From Argopecten irradians (Eukaryota; Mollusca; Bivalvia; Pectinida; Pectinidae): a stretch of 64,000 nt of DNA. Made by a program: the position numbers and the translations under genes. Below the pieces are notes generated by a model. The model was not told the origin of the DNA. It did no database searches and saw nothing but the letters and a program-made list of their open reading frames with translations. The stretch's first letter is position 1, and each line of letters opens with the position of its first letter. The stretch is from contig NC_091149.1 of the NCBI RefSeq assembly GCF_041381155.1, forward strand, positions 8,696,609 to 8,760,608. Reading direction: 5' to 3'. Below are positions 25,880 through 38,400 of the stretch, in pieces.

Positions 25880-26190
25880 TCTATTACACACGGAAGATTG
25901 GTTTTTGTAACTCAGTCTACTTTCATATTGTCAACATAAGCTGAAATGATCATTCACTCAACTTCACTACATATAGAAAATTGTTTTTGTAACTCAGTCT
26001 ACTTTCATATTGTCAACATAAGCTGAAATGATCATTCACTCAACTTCACTACATATAGAAAATTCTTTTTTGTAACTTAGTCTACTTTTATATTGACAAC
26101 ACAAGCTGTAATGGTCATTCATTCAACTTTACTACACATTGAAAATTGTTTTTGTAACTTAGTCTACTTTCACATTGACAACACGAACTG
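25880..26190 (+). repeat. 82-bp tandem repeat, about 3.7 copies
   Basis: TTTTTGTAACT(C/T)AGTCTAC recurs at about 25,902, 25,984, 26,066 and 26,149. The first two full units are almost identical, so at least one duplication is recent. Confidence 0.85.
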
Positions 26191-26674
26191 ATCACTCCTT
26201 CGTGCATTAACTGTATGTGCACACACAAAAATACAGACGTGATCGAAAGTTTATGTAATTCGTAGGAAAATGGAACCTTGGCGTAAAACGATAATGTTTG
26301 AACGGCCTTTGAAAGACATGTAGAGATTGGGTTGGTTGAACCTTAACAGCCACACACAACTCGTAGAAAGACGGTCGATAACGCCTTACTTTGTTACAGA
26401 GCATCACGTTTTCTATCTTGTTATCTTAAATGTCAAGGCCACCTAACAGAATTGTAACAAACACGTGTTTCTGACTTCGCCTTTGCTTATTTTAATATGT
26501 TCTGAAGCGTAAAAGGTCAAATGTCAACCGGCAGTGAGGCGACAGTGTTAGCCACGTGCACGCCTCCATTACGAAGTACATGCCATAGAACAGTTTTAGT
26601 AATTATAATAAGTAGGAACGTACGTTAGATGGCCACGAGGAAAAAGAAATTAATTTTAGTTTTAGTTTATTTTT

Positions 26675-28050
26675 AGCCCACCATCATCAGATGGTGGGCT
26701 ATTCAAATCGCTTTTCGTCCGTGGTCGTGTCCGTCCTTCCGTCCGTCCTTCCTTCCCTCCGTTAACAATTCTTGTTACCGCTATTTCTCAGAAAGTACTG
26801 AAGGGATCTTTCTCAAATTTCACATGTAGGTTTCTCTAGGGGTCTAGTTGTTCATATTGTATTTTGAGACCAATCAGTCAACAATATGGACGACAGAGCC
26901 GCTCTCATTAATTTTGATAGTTAAAGTTCGTTACCCCTATTTCTTAGAAAGTAATGAAGGGATTTTTCTCAAATTTCACATATAGGTTCCCCTAGGGGTT
27001 TAGTTGTGCATATTGCATTTTGGGACCAATAGGTCAACAAGATTGCCGACAGAGCCGCTATCTTGTGAATTTTGACAATTGAAGTTTGTTACTGTTATTT
27101 TTCAAAAAAGTACTGAAGGGATCTGTGTCAAATTGCATGTGCAGCATTTTGAGACCAACCGGTCAACAAGATAGCCGACAGGCCGCCATTTTGGATTTTG
27201 ATAGTTAAAGTTTGTTACCCCTACTTCTCAGAAAGTGCTGAAGGGATTCTTCTCAAATTTCACATGTAGGTTTTCCTAGTATTCTTGTTATGCATATTGA
27301 ATTTTGGTACCGATCGATGAAAAGATGGCCGACAGGACGGCATAATGGATTTTGACAATTAAAGTTTGTTACCGCTATTTCTCAGAAAGTACTGAAGGGA
27401 TCTGTGTCAAATTGCATGTGCAGGTTTCCCTAGCAGTCTAGTTGTGCATATCGCAGTTTCAGACCAATCTGAATCTAAAAGGATTCTTCTCAAATGTCAC
27501 ATGTAGGTTTCCCTAGGGCCCTAGTTGTGCATATTGCATTTTGGTACTCATCGATCAACATTATGGCCGACAGGCCGCCATCTTTGATTTTGACAATTGA
27601 AGTTTGTTACCGCTATTTCTCAAAAAGTACTGAATGGAGTTGTCTCTAATTTCATGTGCAGGTTCCCTTAGGTCCCTGGTTATGCATATTGCATTTTGGT
27701 ATCGGTCGATGAACAAGATGGCCGACAAGCTGCCATCTTGGATTTGGATAGTTGAAGCTAGTTACCACTATTTCTCAGAAAGTACTGAAGTGATATGTCT
27801 CATATTTGATATGTAAGTTCCACTAGGACTTAGTTGTGCATATTGCATTTTCGGACTGATCGTCTAAAAAATGGCCGACAGGTAGCCATCATGGATTTTG
27901 ATAATTGAACTTTGTTACTGTTATGTATCTCAGAAAGTACTCAAAGGATCTTTCACAAATTTCATATGTAGTAATATGTAGTGAGAGTTTGAAAAGCAGA
28001 GAAAAGATCCCTCTTTCGTTTGTCAGACATAGATCATTCTTTGGTGGGAT
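26675..28050 (+). repeat. Element with 155-bp tandem core, copy 2
   Basis: Same ends as 13,149-14,196. At the left, AGCCCACCAT-CATCAG-ATGGTGGGCT forms a 10-bp stem and is followed by CCGTCCTT repeats. At the right is TAGACATAGATCATTCTTTGGTGGGATC. The core has anchors at 26,789, 26,945, 27,103, 27,229, 27,383, 27,620, 27,776 and 27,930, so most units are 154-158 bp with one shortened and one disrupted unit. It is longer and more diverged than copy 1. Confidence 0.8.
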
Positions 28051-28539
28051 CTCTCGTTTCCAATGTTGTGATTTGATTTTATTGACAAAAATGAACCTAT
28101 AAAACAAACAGTAATTACCGATCGATGTTCACCGACCGTGTGGCATGTGCATTTTCATTTATTTGTGAACACCTTCTATCGAACAACAGATAGACCATTT
28201 CGAATATTCTGATTTTTATATGGATATTATCAGTACAATGAAAAATATTCTAATTACAGTGGTACTGTAGTAGCCTTAGTGTTATTGCCGTTATATGTAT
28301 GATTGGGTCGTCCAGTGTAACCGGTCTTCTCATATTCCGAGTAGGTATTTGTTATGTCATGTGGCATTAGTGGACCAGTTAACATACAACACTGAACACC
28401 GCGTATATCGCCATTACGTGTGTAATCAGAAGAGAACCATGCGGTCCCTACGTCATCAATACATGGGTACATGCTTACAAATAGTATAGTCTGCTTCAGA
28501 TAAGCGTTATAGTCCGTTTCGTAACAATGCCTTACATTA

Positions 28540-28690
28540 GAGTATCCATCGTGACGTCATTATTTTGTGAGCAAAACTCACGTCGGTTGCTCTTAAAAGT
28601 TTGATGTGAAGCTAGCAAACATATAAAATATACCCAAGAGGGCATATAACTGTGTGATATACAAAACGAGTATACAGACACGATTTGTTA
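28540..28690 (+). mobile_element. MITE family C, partial copy
   Basis: Shares GTATCCATCGTGACGTCATT and ATTTTGTGAGC with the copies at 47,193, 52,565 and 54,695. Confidence 0.5.
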
Positions 28691-28734
28691 TGACTTTCTT
28701 TGCCTGCAGGTATAGCGCAAAAATTGTATCTACT

Positions 28735-29130
28735 GCCTGATCAAGTTAGCATCTTATACTTCTTTCTTTCTGACTTACTTTTTCTTACTAACGTCTCTCT
28801 TGACACCACAATTTTGGCCTTTTGTTGAGGGCTCCTAGCCGAGACACACCAAAGTCTATAAAAGTGGTAGTTTCTGATCCTGCTTAGCGCTCAGCATTAG
28901 TTGATTGGAGCGACTGGTTCGCCCGTTGTCAGTATATTGTGACAAGGTGGGGTGTGTTGCATGGTGTCGGCATGCTTCAGTGATATAGCACTATAAAAAG
29001 GGCAACAGTTCCACAATACAAGAAGACACAGCAGGAACATACGGCAGTCTCCCAAAATGCACGCCTCGTACTTCATACACCCATGTATGGGAGGCGGTCC
29101 TGATGTTCATTCAATTAAACTAACAAACAA
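28735..29130 (+). repeat. SINE-like element, near full length with internal deletion
   Basis: Contains TTTTGGCCTTTTGTTGAG, then GCCGAGACACACCAAAG (the GGGTTC box between them is deleted), AGTGGTAGTTTCTG, CGACTGGTTCGCCCGTTGTC, GCACTATAAAAAGGGC, and a shortened tail GGGAGGCGGTCC. Confidence 0.85.
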
Positions 29131-29474
29131 ACAGTTATGACGTTCTAGATGGGACAAGAATGGTTATGTATTTTAATGTAATTAGAACCACATATCTAAA
29201 TCACTCTTATTAATAGCGTAGTATTTATAAGATAATATAACGATTGCGTTAAAGGGGGTAGGAATGCAATTAGATACAGACATATTCATTGTAGCGATTA
29301 CACTATTTTGAACGCAACTTCTCTCCGATTGACCATATAGGGACATAGATAGATATAAAGAATTAAACCAGACAAATTTTGCTGTATCATATATGTAAAG
29401 AGTGGATCGTTGATGTTAATTAATTGGTTTCTTACGACAGAAATTAACATTGTTAAATTCTAAAGTTACTACTG

Positions 29475-29650
29475 GTAATCCGGGCCATAGGCCTATCGTA
29501 ACTGAAAAAAAAAAAGATCTAAACACCGTGAATCATTACGGTTCATAATATGGCCGGGATTCTTCAATCTATTGAAGTGTTAACACTTTTATCTATTGTC
29601 ATTGCGAAAGTAGACTAAAATCTTTCATGTGTACTAGACATTTAATTTAG
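29475..29650 (-). repeat. Dispersed repeat, copy 2
   Basis: Diverged reverse copy of 23,060-23,290 (TACGGTTCATAATATGGCC, AGTGTTAACACT, GAAAGTAGACTAA). Confidence 0.55.
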
Positions 29651-31756
29651 ACATTGACATTTAAGTAAAGTTCAGTCAGCTTTAGTAGTACGACATACAG
29701 ATGTATCGAATGTTTTGGGAATTGTTCCCCACTATATGATAGCATTGTTAGTTGACAGTGAATCCAAAGTGGAATCAGTTATTGATAAATTAGTTTTTCA
29801 TATTTTATGGATATTGAAAGCCATTTAACAATCTTAATTATATCGGTTCAATTCGATGCCTGTTTAAGATAGTTAAGATATCATATGAAATCCTAAACAT
29901 AGTCTTTATAAGATTTTATAATTTTTTTTTTACATTTTCGTATGATTTTGAACTGATTTTCTCAAACATTGTTGGAATCCTCTAACGTTCATTCAGTACA
30001 TTTTTTTTGCATGTAAATATAATGATTCGTTTATTTTTACAGAAAACAATGATAAAACAATTAATAAAAAATGCAATTATTTTCTAAAACAAACGGATTT
30101 AATAGGGAAGACTTATATAAATTAATATTTAGGATTGTATCTGTAAATGTAAAATAGTTTCACGGATAACTGGATTGGGTGTTCCAGAAAGTGAAACGTC
30201 GTTTATCAAACAAACATGTTATGTTTACGATCACAATTAATAATAATATATTGGATATGATATTACAGACACGTTATTTTTATGATAACATATTAGTCGA
30301 TTAACGTATGAGATACTATAGCTTAGCACTCACTATTTTTGTAGTATGTTGCTGATTCTTGCATCAATATCTATAAAATTAGTGTTTATGTTAATTTAGT
30401 ACGTAAACAACAATTTCCATCATACAAGACACAACACCAATATACCGCAGTCTCTCAAAACACACACCCGCACTTCATACAAGCAACACACCGCATACAT
30501 GGGAGGCCGTCCTTATATGACACTGGCGGTTAATAGGACGTTAATGTAATCAAATATCGAATTGTCAGCGGTGGAGTATCTTTGAGTGATTCGCTTAAAT
30601 TAAGATTTTTTCTGCTCTTGTTTTTTTTAATGTGAAAACATACTATTTGTCAACGCTGGAGTACTTTTAAATTGAAATCGGTTATATTAAAATACAGGTT
30701 AATGTGAAATGAACAATGATACCTGTTCACACATATCCATTGTCTTAATTCTTGGTTAGATTGAAATCTGGATAATTTGAAGATATTTTCCTTTTCCTGA
30801 GGTCTTCAATATACCCAGGTTCCAGTGTATAATTATTTAAATCCATACATTTTAAAATTTCACTTAAAATTACCCCCATATAGATGAGGAAACTATGTCC
30901 AAGTTTAAAGCAAAGTGAATCTTGACAATAATATCACACACCACTGAATTACTGACGAAAAATAGACGAATGAGTGAAACGTCTTTTGTGACGTTGCAAA
31001 CACGTTAATTGTTTGAAATTCAATGTGGTCAGTCATATTATCTATTGGTATGACAGACGTACTGGTTTTAATTCTAAAATTCTATATATTATAATAGGAA
31101 TAGGCAACCGCATATGAATGACCATTATATAAAATCATGTATTGTATATGTAGGCTTCTTAAAGCTCTGTAAGTATCAGAATCCTACCTTTGAGTATACT
31201 CGTGTTTGTTTACATGAACCTAGAGTTTGAAATAAATTTTACATTCACAAACAGCAGACCACCTAATAACACATGCTATTAAACTCCCGTTTCAAAATAT
31301 GATGAAACAATGCTGCAATTCAATAGGAAGTTGCAGTATACACGCATTCAGATAGATTAGGTGGTTCATAAAAAATAACCATACACGTGTTCGTAACAAT
31401 TTCTGTCTATGACCTTGACATTCTAGATTACATGATATCACATATATGCTGTTTTGTAACATGGTATGTTATTGTAAACATATAATTAATGCGGGTTTTA
31501 AAGATTCTCAAACTGCATTTGCATATTCTGTTTTGTTGTTGAACATAACACATTTAGGCATATATTTCTTAACCCTAACTTTAAAGACATATTTACCTTC
31601 TGTTCAAGCAAGACTGAAAATAAATTGCATTTGTTAATGACATAATATAATTTAATTTGAACAGATAATTTAATAAGGACACAGAATCATTTACAAAATC
31701 GAATATAATGTATTTAGGAAGATGATTTTCTGAATACAGATTATCGAAATACATGT
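29651..31756. other. Mostly non-coding, SINE and MITE fragments
   Basis: 30,420-30,550 is a SINE-like 3' part on the plus strand (ACAAGACACAACACCAATATACCGC to GGAGGCCGTCCTTATATGAC). 30,562-30,675 holds short pieces of MITE A ends (GTCAGCGGTGGAGTATCTTT). Nothing else is supported. Confidence 0.55.
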
Positions 31757-32112
31757 ATGCTCCACGGCCGATAGAGCATAGACAATACCCATCATTTGAA
31801 CAATAACTGTTGTATAATCGTGTTTATATGTGTCAAATTAGCACAGACATTTGAAATAATTTATTTTGCTTTTGGTGCATGCACACTCAGTACTGATTTC
31901 CATATATGGGATAGTACCATGGATTATTTTTCGGGACGCAATAAATTATTTTTGATATATTTTTTATATTTTGTATATTAGATGCTCAAAATTTTCAATG
32001 GTGGTAATGGTGTAAAGTAAAAAACAACTTTTGTAACTGGAAAAAGCGTTTTTGTCAGCTCCTGTTTTTGATACAGAAAAAACACCATTTGTCGGCGGTG
32101 GGCCATCTTTTA
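31757..32112 (+). mobile_element. MITE family A copy
   Basis: Left end TATGCTCCACGGCCGATAG, right end GTCGGCGGTGGGCCATCTTT; body as in 5,682-6,039. The frame 31,796-31,981 lies inside it. Confidence 0.75.
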
Positions 32113-32389
32113 GAATCTTCATAAAACCTTAATTTACACTTTCTAAACTGTGAACCATTTGCGATGATAGTAAATTAAGCCTTTATGTTATATATCCATA
32201 ATTAGTCGGTCGGTTTCGTAAACCATCCAGAATTATAAATGTAACCGGCTGGTCACAATAATGGTTCAAAGGGATGAACTTAAAACACCCAGTGATGTAT
32301 GTCAAAAAAAAATAAATAAAAAAATAAACTGTCTCAGATATCCAGAGCGTACGTAAAGATATCCTTTTCAAACTCGAAGTGTTAAACTT

Positions 32390-34400
32390 TGTATAATCTG
32401 ACCGTCGACCCCCGGCTATAATAGGGTCAACGGCAGTGGCTGTGAACTTTTTGCACTAGACACGGTGTTCAAACAAATCATAAAAGCATGTCGAGTAAAT
32501 AAAATATACACGTTACTTTTAAATATAATCAGGTGAAACGGTTGTCGTTCTTCATTAATAACAAAAACCTTTTTTTTTAAATATATTTTAATTTTCCTTA
32601 TCATAGTGTTCAATAGTGAAGTTACAAACTATCTATGCAACCAGTTTCTCCGGCCATCGACCTTACATGTAGTTAATAATATGGTCAATGACGGTGGTCT
32701 TGCTACGTGTGAACCATGGCTGTGAACTTGTTATACTGTAGTACATACAATGTACTTCAATATACATTTATTTTATTTTGGCTATATTTTTGTTCAAAAA
32801 ATAATAATAATAAAAGTAATTGAAAAAAAAACCATCGTACAACCAACTTTCTCCGGCCGATGACCCCCGGCTTCAATAGGGTCATCAGCAGTAGCCTCGT
32901 CATAACATGGCTGTGACCTTTCTGTACTGGACGTCGGTGTCAAAAACAGGTTAACAAAATGTGTACGTTATTTTCTATTTTTGATGACGATTATCCTAGA
33001 TTACCAGGTGTGTTAAGATTTTAAAATGACACCTATAGCTACTTATATGTATATTTTTGACGTGACAAATGCTTGTAATTAAAAACCTCCATATAAGTGT
33101 ATGAATGCAGACATTTTTTTTTCGTCCGTAAGGAAAAATACATTTTTATAAAACATTGAATATCAACATATAGGCAAAAGTAAAGAATACTTTATTACTC
33201 AATATTTACACAGAAACATATACACTTAAATATTAGAAACTCCTTCTTTGTCTTTGTTGACAGGCACAGGGACCTCTGGTTTTTAGGCATTTCATCTTGG
33301 CTAACTTCTTTTAAGTGTTTTCTTTTAAATATGATATTTCTGCATCAATACATAGCTTAAACATTATATCATGGTTTGAAATGACAAATTGTCCCGATTA
33401 ATATGATTTAATATGATTTTTGGAAGCATGAAAATGACCAATTTCACCTGGGTTTTTTTTTCTAAAATCATACATTCATAACCGACAGTGCTTTTTGGTT
33501 TATTAGTATTGAGTTAATCTTTTTTCTTTCTAAAATCGTATTCAAAACATCTGAAAATTACTGAAGTTTTGTAATATGTCAAAGCTATTATCATGTATTT
33601 AACACTGTAAGACTACATCTAAAAAACCTAGGCACATACAGAGGTATATCTGTCGGTCGTAAAAGTGGCGAAGTTGCCAATCTCTCTAATATATGTTTCT
33701 GGTTTGACATGGAGTTTAAAATGTTACCGAATTAGATACACTAACCTGTATCCGGCCATCGACCTGTTCATAAAAGGGTCAATGTACTGGGCTATAACGT
33801 ACTTGTTAACTTTTTGCACTGGACGTCGATGTCCAGACTAGTAATAAAGCACGTTGAGTAAATTAAGTGTACACTTTCCTTTTAATTGCGCAACAGTTGT
33901 CGTTCTTGATTAATAAAAAATACTGGGTTTTTTCATTTTTTTCGCTAAAGTTTTGTTAAATAAAAAATAAAATTAAAAAAATATTTTACATCTACTTTTC
34001 TCCGGCCGTCGACCTTCTTGAAATTAAAGGGTCAATGGAAGTGGGGGTCTCAGTACATGTATACTGTAACTGTGAACTTTTTGTACTGGACGTCGGTGTC
34101 ACAACAAAGCATATCAAGTAAATAACATGTTTACATTATTTTCATTTGTGATAAGATGCAACGGTTGTCGTTCTTAATCAATAAGAAATACAACTACTTT
34201 TTTATTTATATTTTTTCCAATAAATTTCAGAATTCGTTTTAATGTTCTCAAGTAATGGATACAGATGATACACTGATTGTGAAGCATTATCCGACCATCG
34301 ACCTTCATTTATGTAATAGGGTCAATAACAGTAGCCTCAGTATACCATGACTGTGAACATTTTACACTGAGACGTCTGTGTATAAAACAAATTTTATGAT
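32390..34400 (+). repeat. Degenerate multi-copy repeat with GTCAATGG and TGTGAACTTTTTGCACT motifs
   Basis: At least six diverged copies begin near 32,395, 32,648, 32,850, 33,750, 34,008 and 34,290. Each has CTCCGGCC(A/G)TCGACC, an AGGGTCAA box, TGTGAAC(T)TTTTG(C/T)ACTGGACGTC and, in the better ones, GTCGTTCTTNATTAATAA. Partial heads recur at 34,785 and 35,030. Spacing is irregular (200-900 bp), so this is a cluster rather than a clean satellite. Confidence 0.65.
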
Positions 34401-34406
34401 ACCACA

Positions 34407-34714
34407 CAGGCGAATTAGTATTTTTCTTCAGTTATAAAGGTTACTTACTATACACCATTAATACAACTGAAAAATTTGAGCTTCTTATTTTACTTTGATA
34501 TAGAAATATTAAAAATAATGAATTGCGTCCCGAAAAAAAAATCCATAGCACTATGCCCTAGATGTAATTAAGTACTTTTTGCGCTTGCACCAAAAGCAAA
34601 AGAAATTATTCTATTTTTGTTTTGGTGTTAATGAGGCACAAAATAAGCGATTACATATCACTTATCGTTCAAATGTTGAGTATCGTTTCCACTCTGTCGG
34701 CGGTGGAGCATCTG
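34407..34714 (-). mobile_element. MITE family A, truncated inverted copy
   Basis: Lacks its left terminus; right end TCTGTCGGCGGTGGAGCATCT. A second 3' end fragment is at about 34,938-34,965. Confidence 0.7.
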
Positions 34715-35374
34715 AAAAAAATATTTTGTGTTTCGTTAAAATATTTTTCAATAATAAATAATGTTGATAAATATGACACACTGCGCTCTCTCCGGCCATT
34801 AACTACTCGACATATTGACGTTTTGAACAACCTTTTTATTCATTTTTCCCAATACATTTTATTTTTCGTTATAATTTTCTCAAATAATGAATACAGATGA
34901 TGTACTATAGATAAGATCAGTACATCAGATATATGATCTCCTCTGTCGGCGGTTGAACATCTTAAAATATTTATTTTTCATTATAATGTTTTTCAATATT
35001 ACATAACGTTAATAACTACGATACACTCCGCTCTCTCCGGCCACGATAAAGGATAGAATCAATAAACCTTCAACGAGCGGAAGTCGAACACGGAATCTAC
35101 AGATTAATAAAATGTGTTCAGTGGAAATTGACGTTTTGTCAAATATTCAAATATTATGTATACTGTATACTTTTTTTGTTTATTTATATGTTAAGATGAT
35201 TATGAGATAAACTCGTTTTAATTTTTCAAGTATTCAACATTTCATTTTTGTAATTCTTTACATATTTTCTTCTGTAATATTTTCTTTATACAATTAATTT
35301 TGATTCATAATTTTATGATAACAATATTTTTTTTCAATTCAAATAAACATTGCAATATTATACTTCTGTTTTAC

Positions 35375-35455
35375 AAAACACAACTCTAATATACGACTCG
35401 CACACCACAACACATAGCTCAAAAGTGAGGCCTTCCTTAAATGACCCAAGCTGTT
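35375..35455 (+). repeat. SINE-like tail just upstream of the P450 start
   Basis: Weak match to the family tail (AAACACAACTCTAATATACG..., GAGGCCTTCCTTAAATGACC, AGCTGTT). It ends 37 bp before the P450 ATG, so it probably lies in the 5' UTR or core promoter. Confidence 0.55.
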
Positions 35456-35476
35456 TTGTGTTATACATAGGTGACG

Positions 35477-35484
35477 TGACGTCA
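35477..35484 (+). promoter_or_regulatory. CRE palindrome TGACGTCA
   Basis: Perfect CREB/ATF consensus, eight bases before the P450 start codon and overlapping a second TGACGTG. Its position suggests the 5' UTR or a TSS very close to the ATG. Function is not shown. Confidence 0.4.
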
Positions 35485-35491
35485 TCAGGCT

Positions 35492-38400
35492 ATGGATAAC
35501 CTGACTTTAGTATTGGCCACTGCTACTGGACTACTTTATATATGGTAAGTGTACAGTCACATGATTTAAAGGTCCACTACCTTTCCGAAACGGCTCTTGA
35601 TATAAGGAATCTAAAACGATGTTAATTTCCATAGCGCAGATCGACTAATGTTTTCCTCCGTTGTACTAACTACTGCGTGGCAGTGGACTAAGACGGTACA
35701 AGACGGTAAAGAAGTGAAAATAATTTGCGCTGTTAATATAGATTACGTAAGAAATCCTGTATTTGTATAGTGTTTTTGTAGTGTTATGTCAGCGTTTTTA
35801 AGTAGCTTTAAATTTTCATCGGAAAGGCAGTGGGCCTCTATAGGTTCATATTATACATATTGTAATCGATGATTATTGTATAGTTCTAAAACGTCATAAA
35901 GGCGCAGCTCTTCGTGTCTTTATTTTTGGTACGAAAGGCGAAACACTTCTAAGGAAACACATACATGAAAATATCAGCAAAAAAAATCAAAATTCAATCC
36001 TACACACTGAAAACTTCAGTTTGCAGCCGCCATTTTTTACCCTATGCATCCGCCTGAATGCGATGCTTTGAAGTAGCTCATTATAAAATCAAGCTGTCCA
36101 AACGCTCTTATGATCTCAAGTAATTTGGACCAGCGCTCTTATGATCTCAAGTAATTTGGACCAGCTTCCAATATCATCAGAGTGTGACTATATGAATAAA
36201 AAATAAACAGAAAATTCTGATCCGTTATTTCTATAAATTGCGATTTTTTGTAACATTGCATAATTTGTGGTTACTGAAATATCTGGCTGCGCCCTTTAAG
36301 GTCTTGCCTTCAGTCGTATTATCTTATATTGACTGACATCGTCGGAAACACCAGCTGAAAGAATATTTATTGGTAACACAGATTGCTCAGAAAATTTTAC
36401 ATTTGTTTGGTGATGTAACTTCATCTTATGGTTTGGTAAAGTAATGGACCTTAATTTGAAAACAATAATTAAAATACGAATAACTGCTTGACGATTCTTT
36501 TCAGACATCATTTAATTTTATAATGGCGTTCTCTCCGAAGCCACATATTGGAATATTATTTATACATATTCCAAAATTATGATTTATGATTATATCAGTA
36601 CAGAGTGTCCATTTACAAAATATTTTTTAATCGTTTTACTTTGGTATGCGTTTAACCTTTTTATAATAAATTGGTCCCTTTTGTGGTAACCTTTTTCGAT
36701 TGATTTCTGTTTTTTTTTCTTTACGCGAAATATACGTTAAGCAGTGTTCCAGTTTAGTTTCCATTTTCGAAAATATTTGATATTTTTGTATTAATTTTTC
36801 TGAGGTTGTGCAAAGTTGTAAATATATAGTGTAGCACAGAGTATATCTTTAGCTTTTAACAATGTTTTCAAAACCATAATCAGTATAAAATAACACTTTT
36901 ACTGTATAGATGTACTTCGAACAGCGAAAAGTGAACTATATGAATTTGTACTTTATAGAATTTGTTCGCGGTTAGTATGACGTACGTCATTTATTACATT
37001 GTTATATTTTTGACCATGGCGATAACATCTCCACGGTCCGGTCATGGGTTATAGATTAGAATAAACGTAATGGCAGGCGACAAATTCACGCCATCGCATG
37101 TTTATTTATGTGATTTTCACGCAATCTTGCTTCAATAAAGTCATCTTTTGATAGAAGATAGTTTCATCCGGATTTCCAGCCAAAATATCTGAAAATTCGT
37201 GATAGATCATACAGATGCACATGCGATGGCGAGAATTGGTATTCTGCGAGAACTGGTCATCCGATCAGTCAATTTATTAACAAGCTAATGTTTCCTGTAT
37301 TGCCAAAATTGATAGATGAGTTATGCAGATAGATGACTTTTGATACAGAGAATGAGTGATGTCAGATGGTGTTAAAGTAAATCAATTAAATATGTGTAAG
37401 TCTGTGAGAGCCCTTCTGCGAAACATTGCTATTGAAATGTTTATTGCATAAAATGGGAGTTATTTTGGATTTGTTTTCTGAATTTGTTTCTTTAAGGTAT
37501 CACACAAGAAAGATGCGTCTACTGGAGAAAGGCGGGATACCAATGGTACAGACTCTACCAATAATCGGGAGCATCCACAAAATTATACAGAAAGTAAGAT
37601 GACTGTCACAGTTTACACAAATAGATAGATTAATGAGTTAATAACGGATAAATATAATTAACTAATATCATGGGTTGATAAATGAATTTATCAATTTAGA
37701 AAGAATGGATGAATATAAATGAATGAATAAATGAAAGAACATAAATGAATCAATGAATGAATTTGAATGAATGAATATGAATAAATGTGAATAAATCAAT
37801 GAATGAATATAAATGGATGAATGAATGAATATGAATGAATGGATGAATATGAATGAATGAATGGATGGATATGAATAAATGAATGTGTAAATGAATGAAT
37901 GAATGAATGAATTGATTAATTTATAAATGAATTAATGAATGTATGTATGAATAATTCAAAGAACTGATTGACATATAAATGAATAAATGAATAAATGAAT
38001 GAATGAATGAATAGATGGATGGATGAATGAATGAAAGAATCAATGAACAGCCGAATGACAGAAATAAATGAATAAATTCGTATTTCGTAATGATTGCATG
38101 ATATTGAAATAAATGAATGGAATGTATAAAATTGATAAATTAACTATATTGCATTAATTCAATTATTTAATTGATTGAATGGAATGATGAATAGTTTGAA
38201 TAAATGTATGAATGAATGAATTAATAAATGGTTCCATAAAGACATGGATAGATAGACAGATGGACAAATAAATGTATAGATAAATGGTTTAGTAGACATA
38301 TTGTAAATGAATGAATCAATATAACAGATGACTATATGCATAATAAAATATTTAAAGAATGAATGAATACTTACTGCATATGTTAAATAATTGAAGTATG

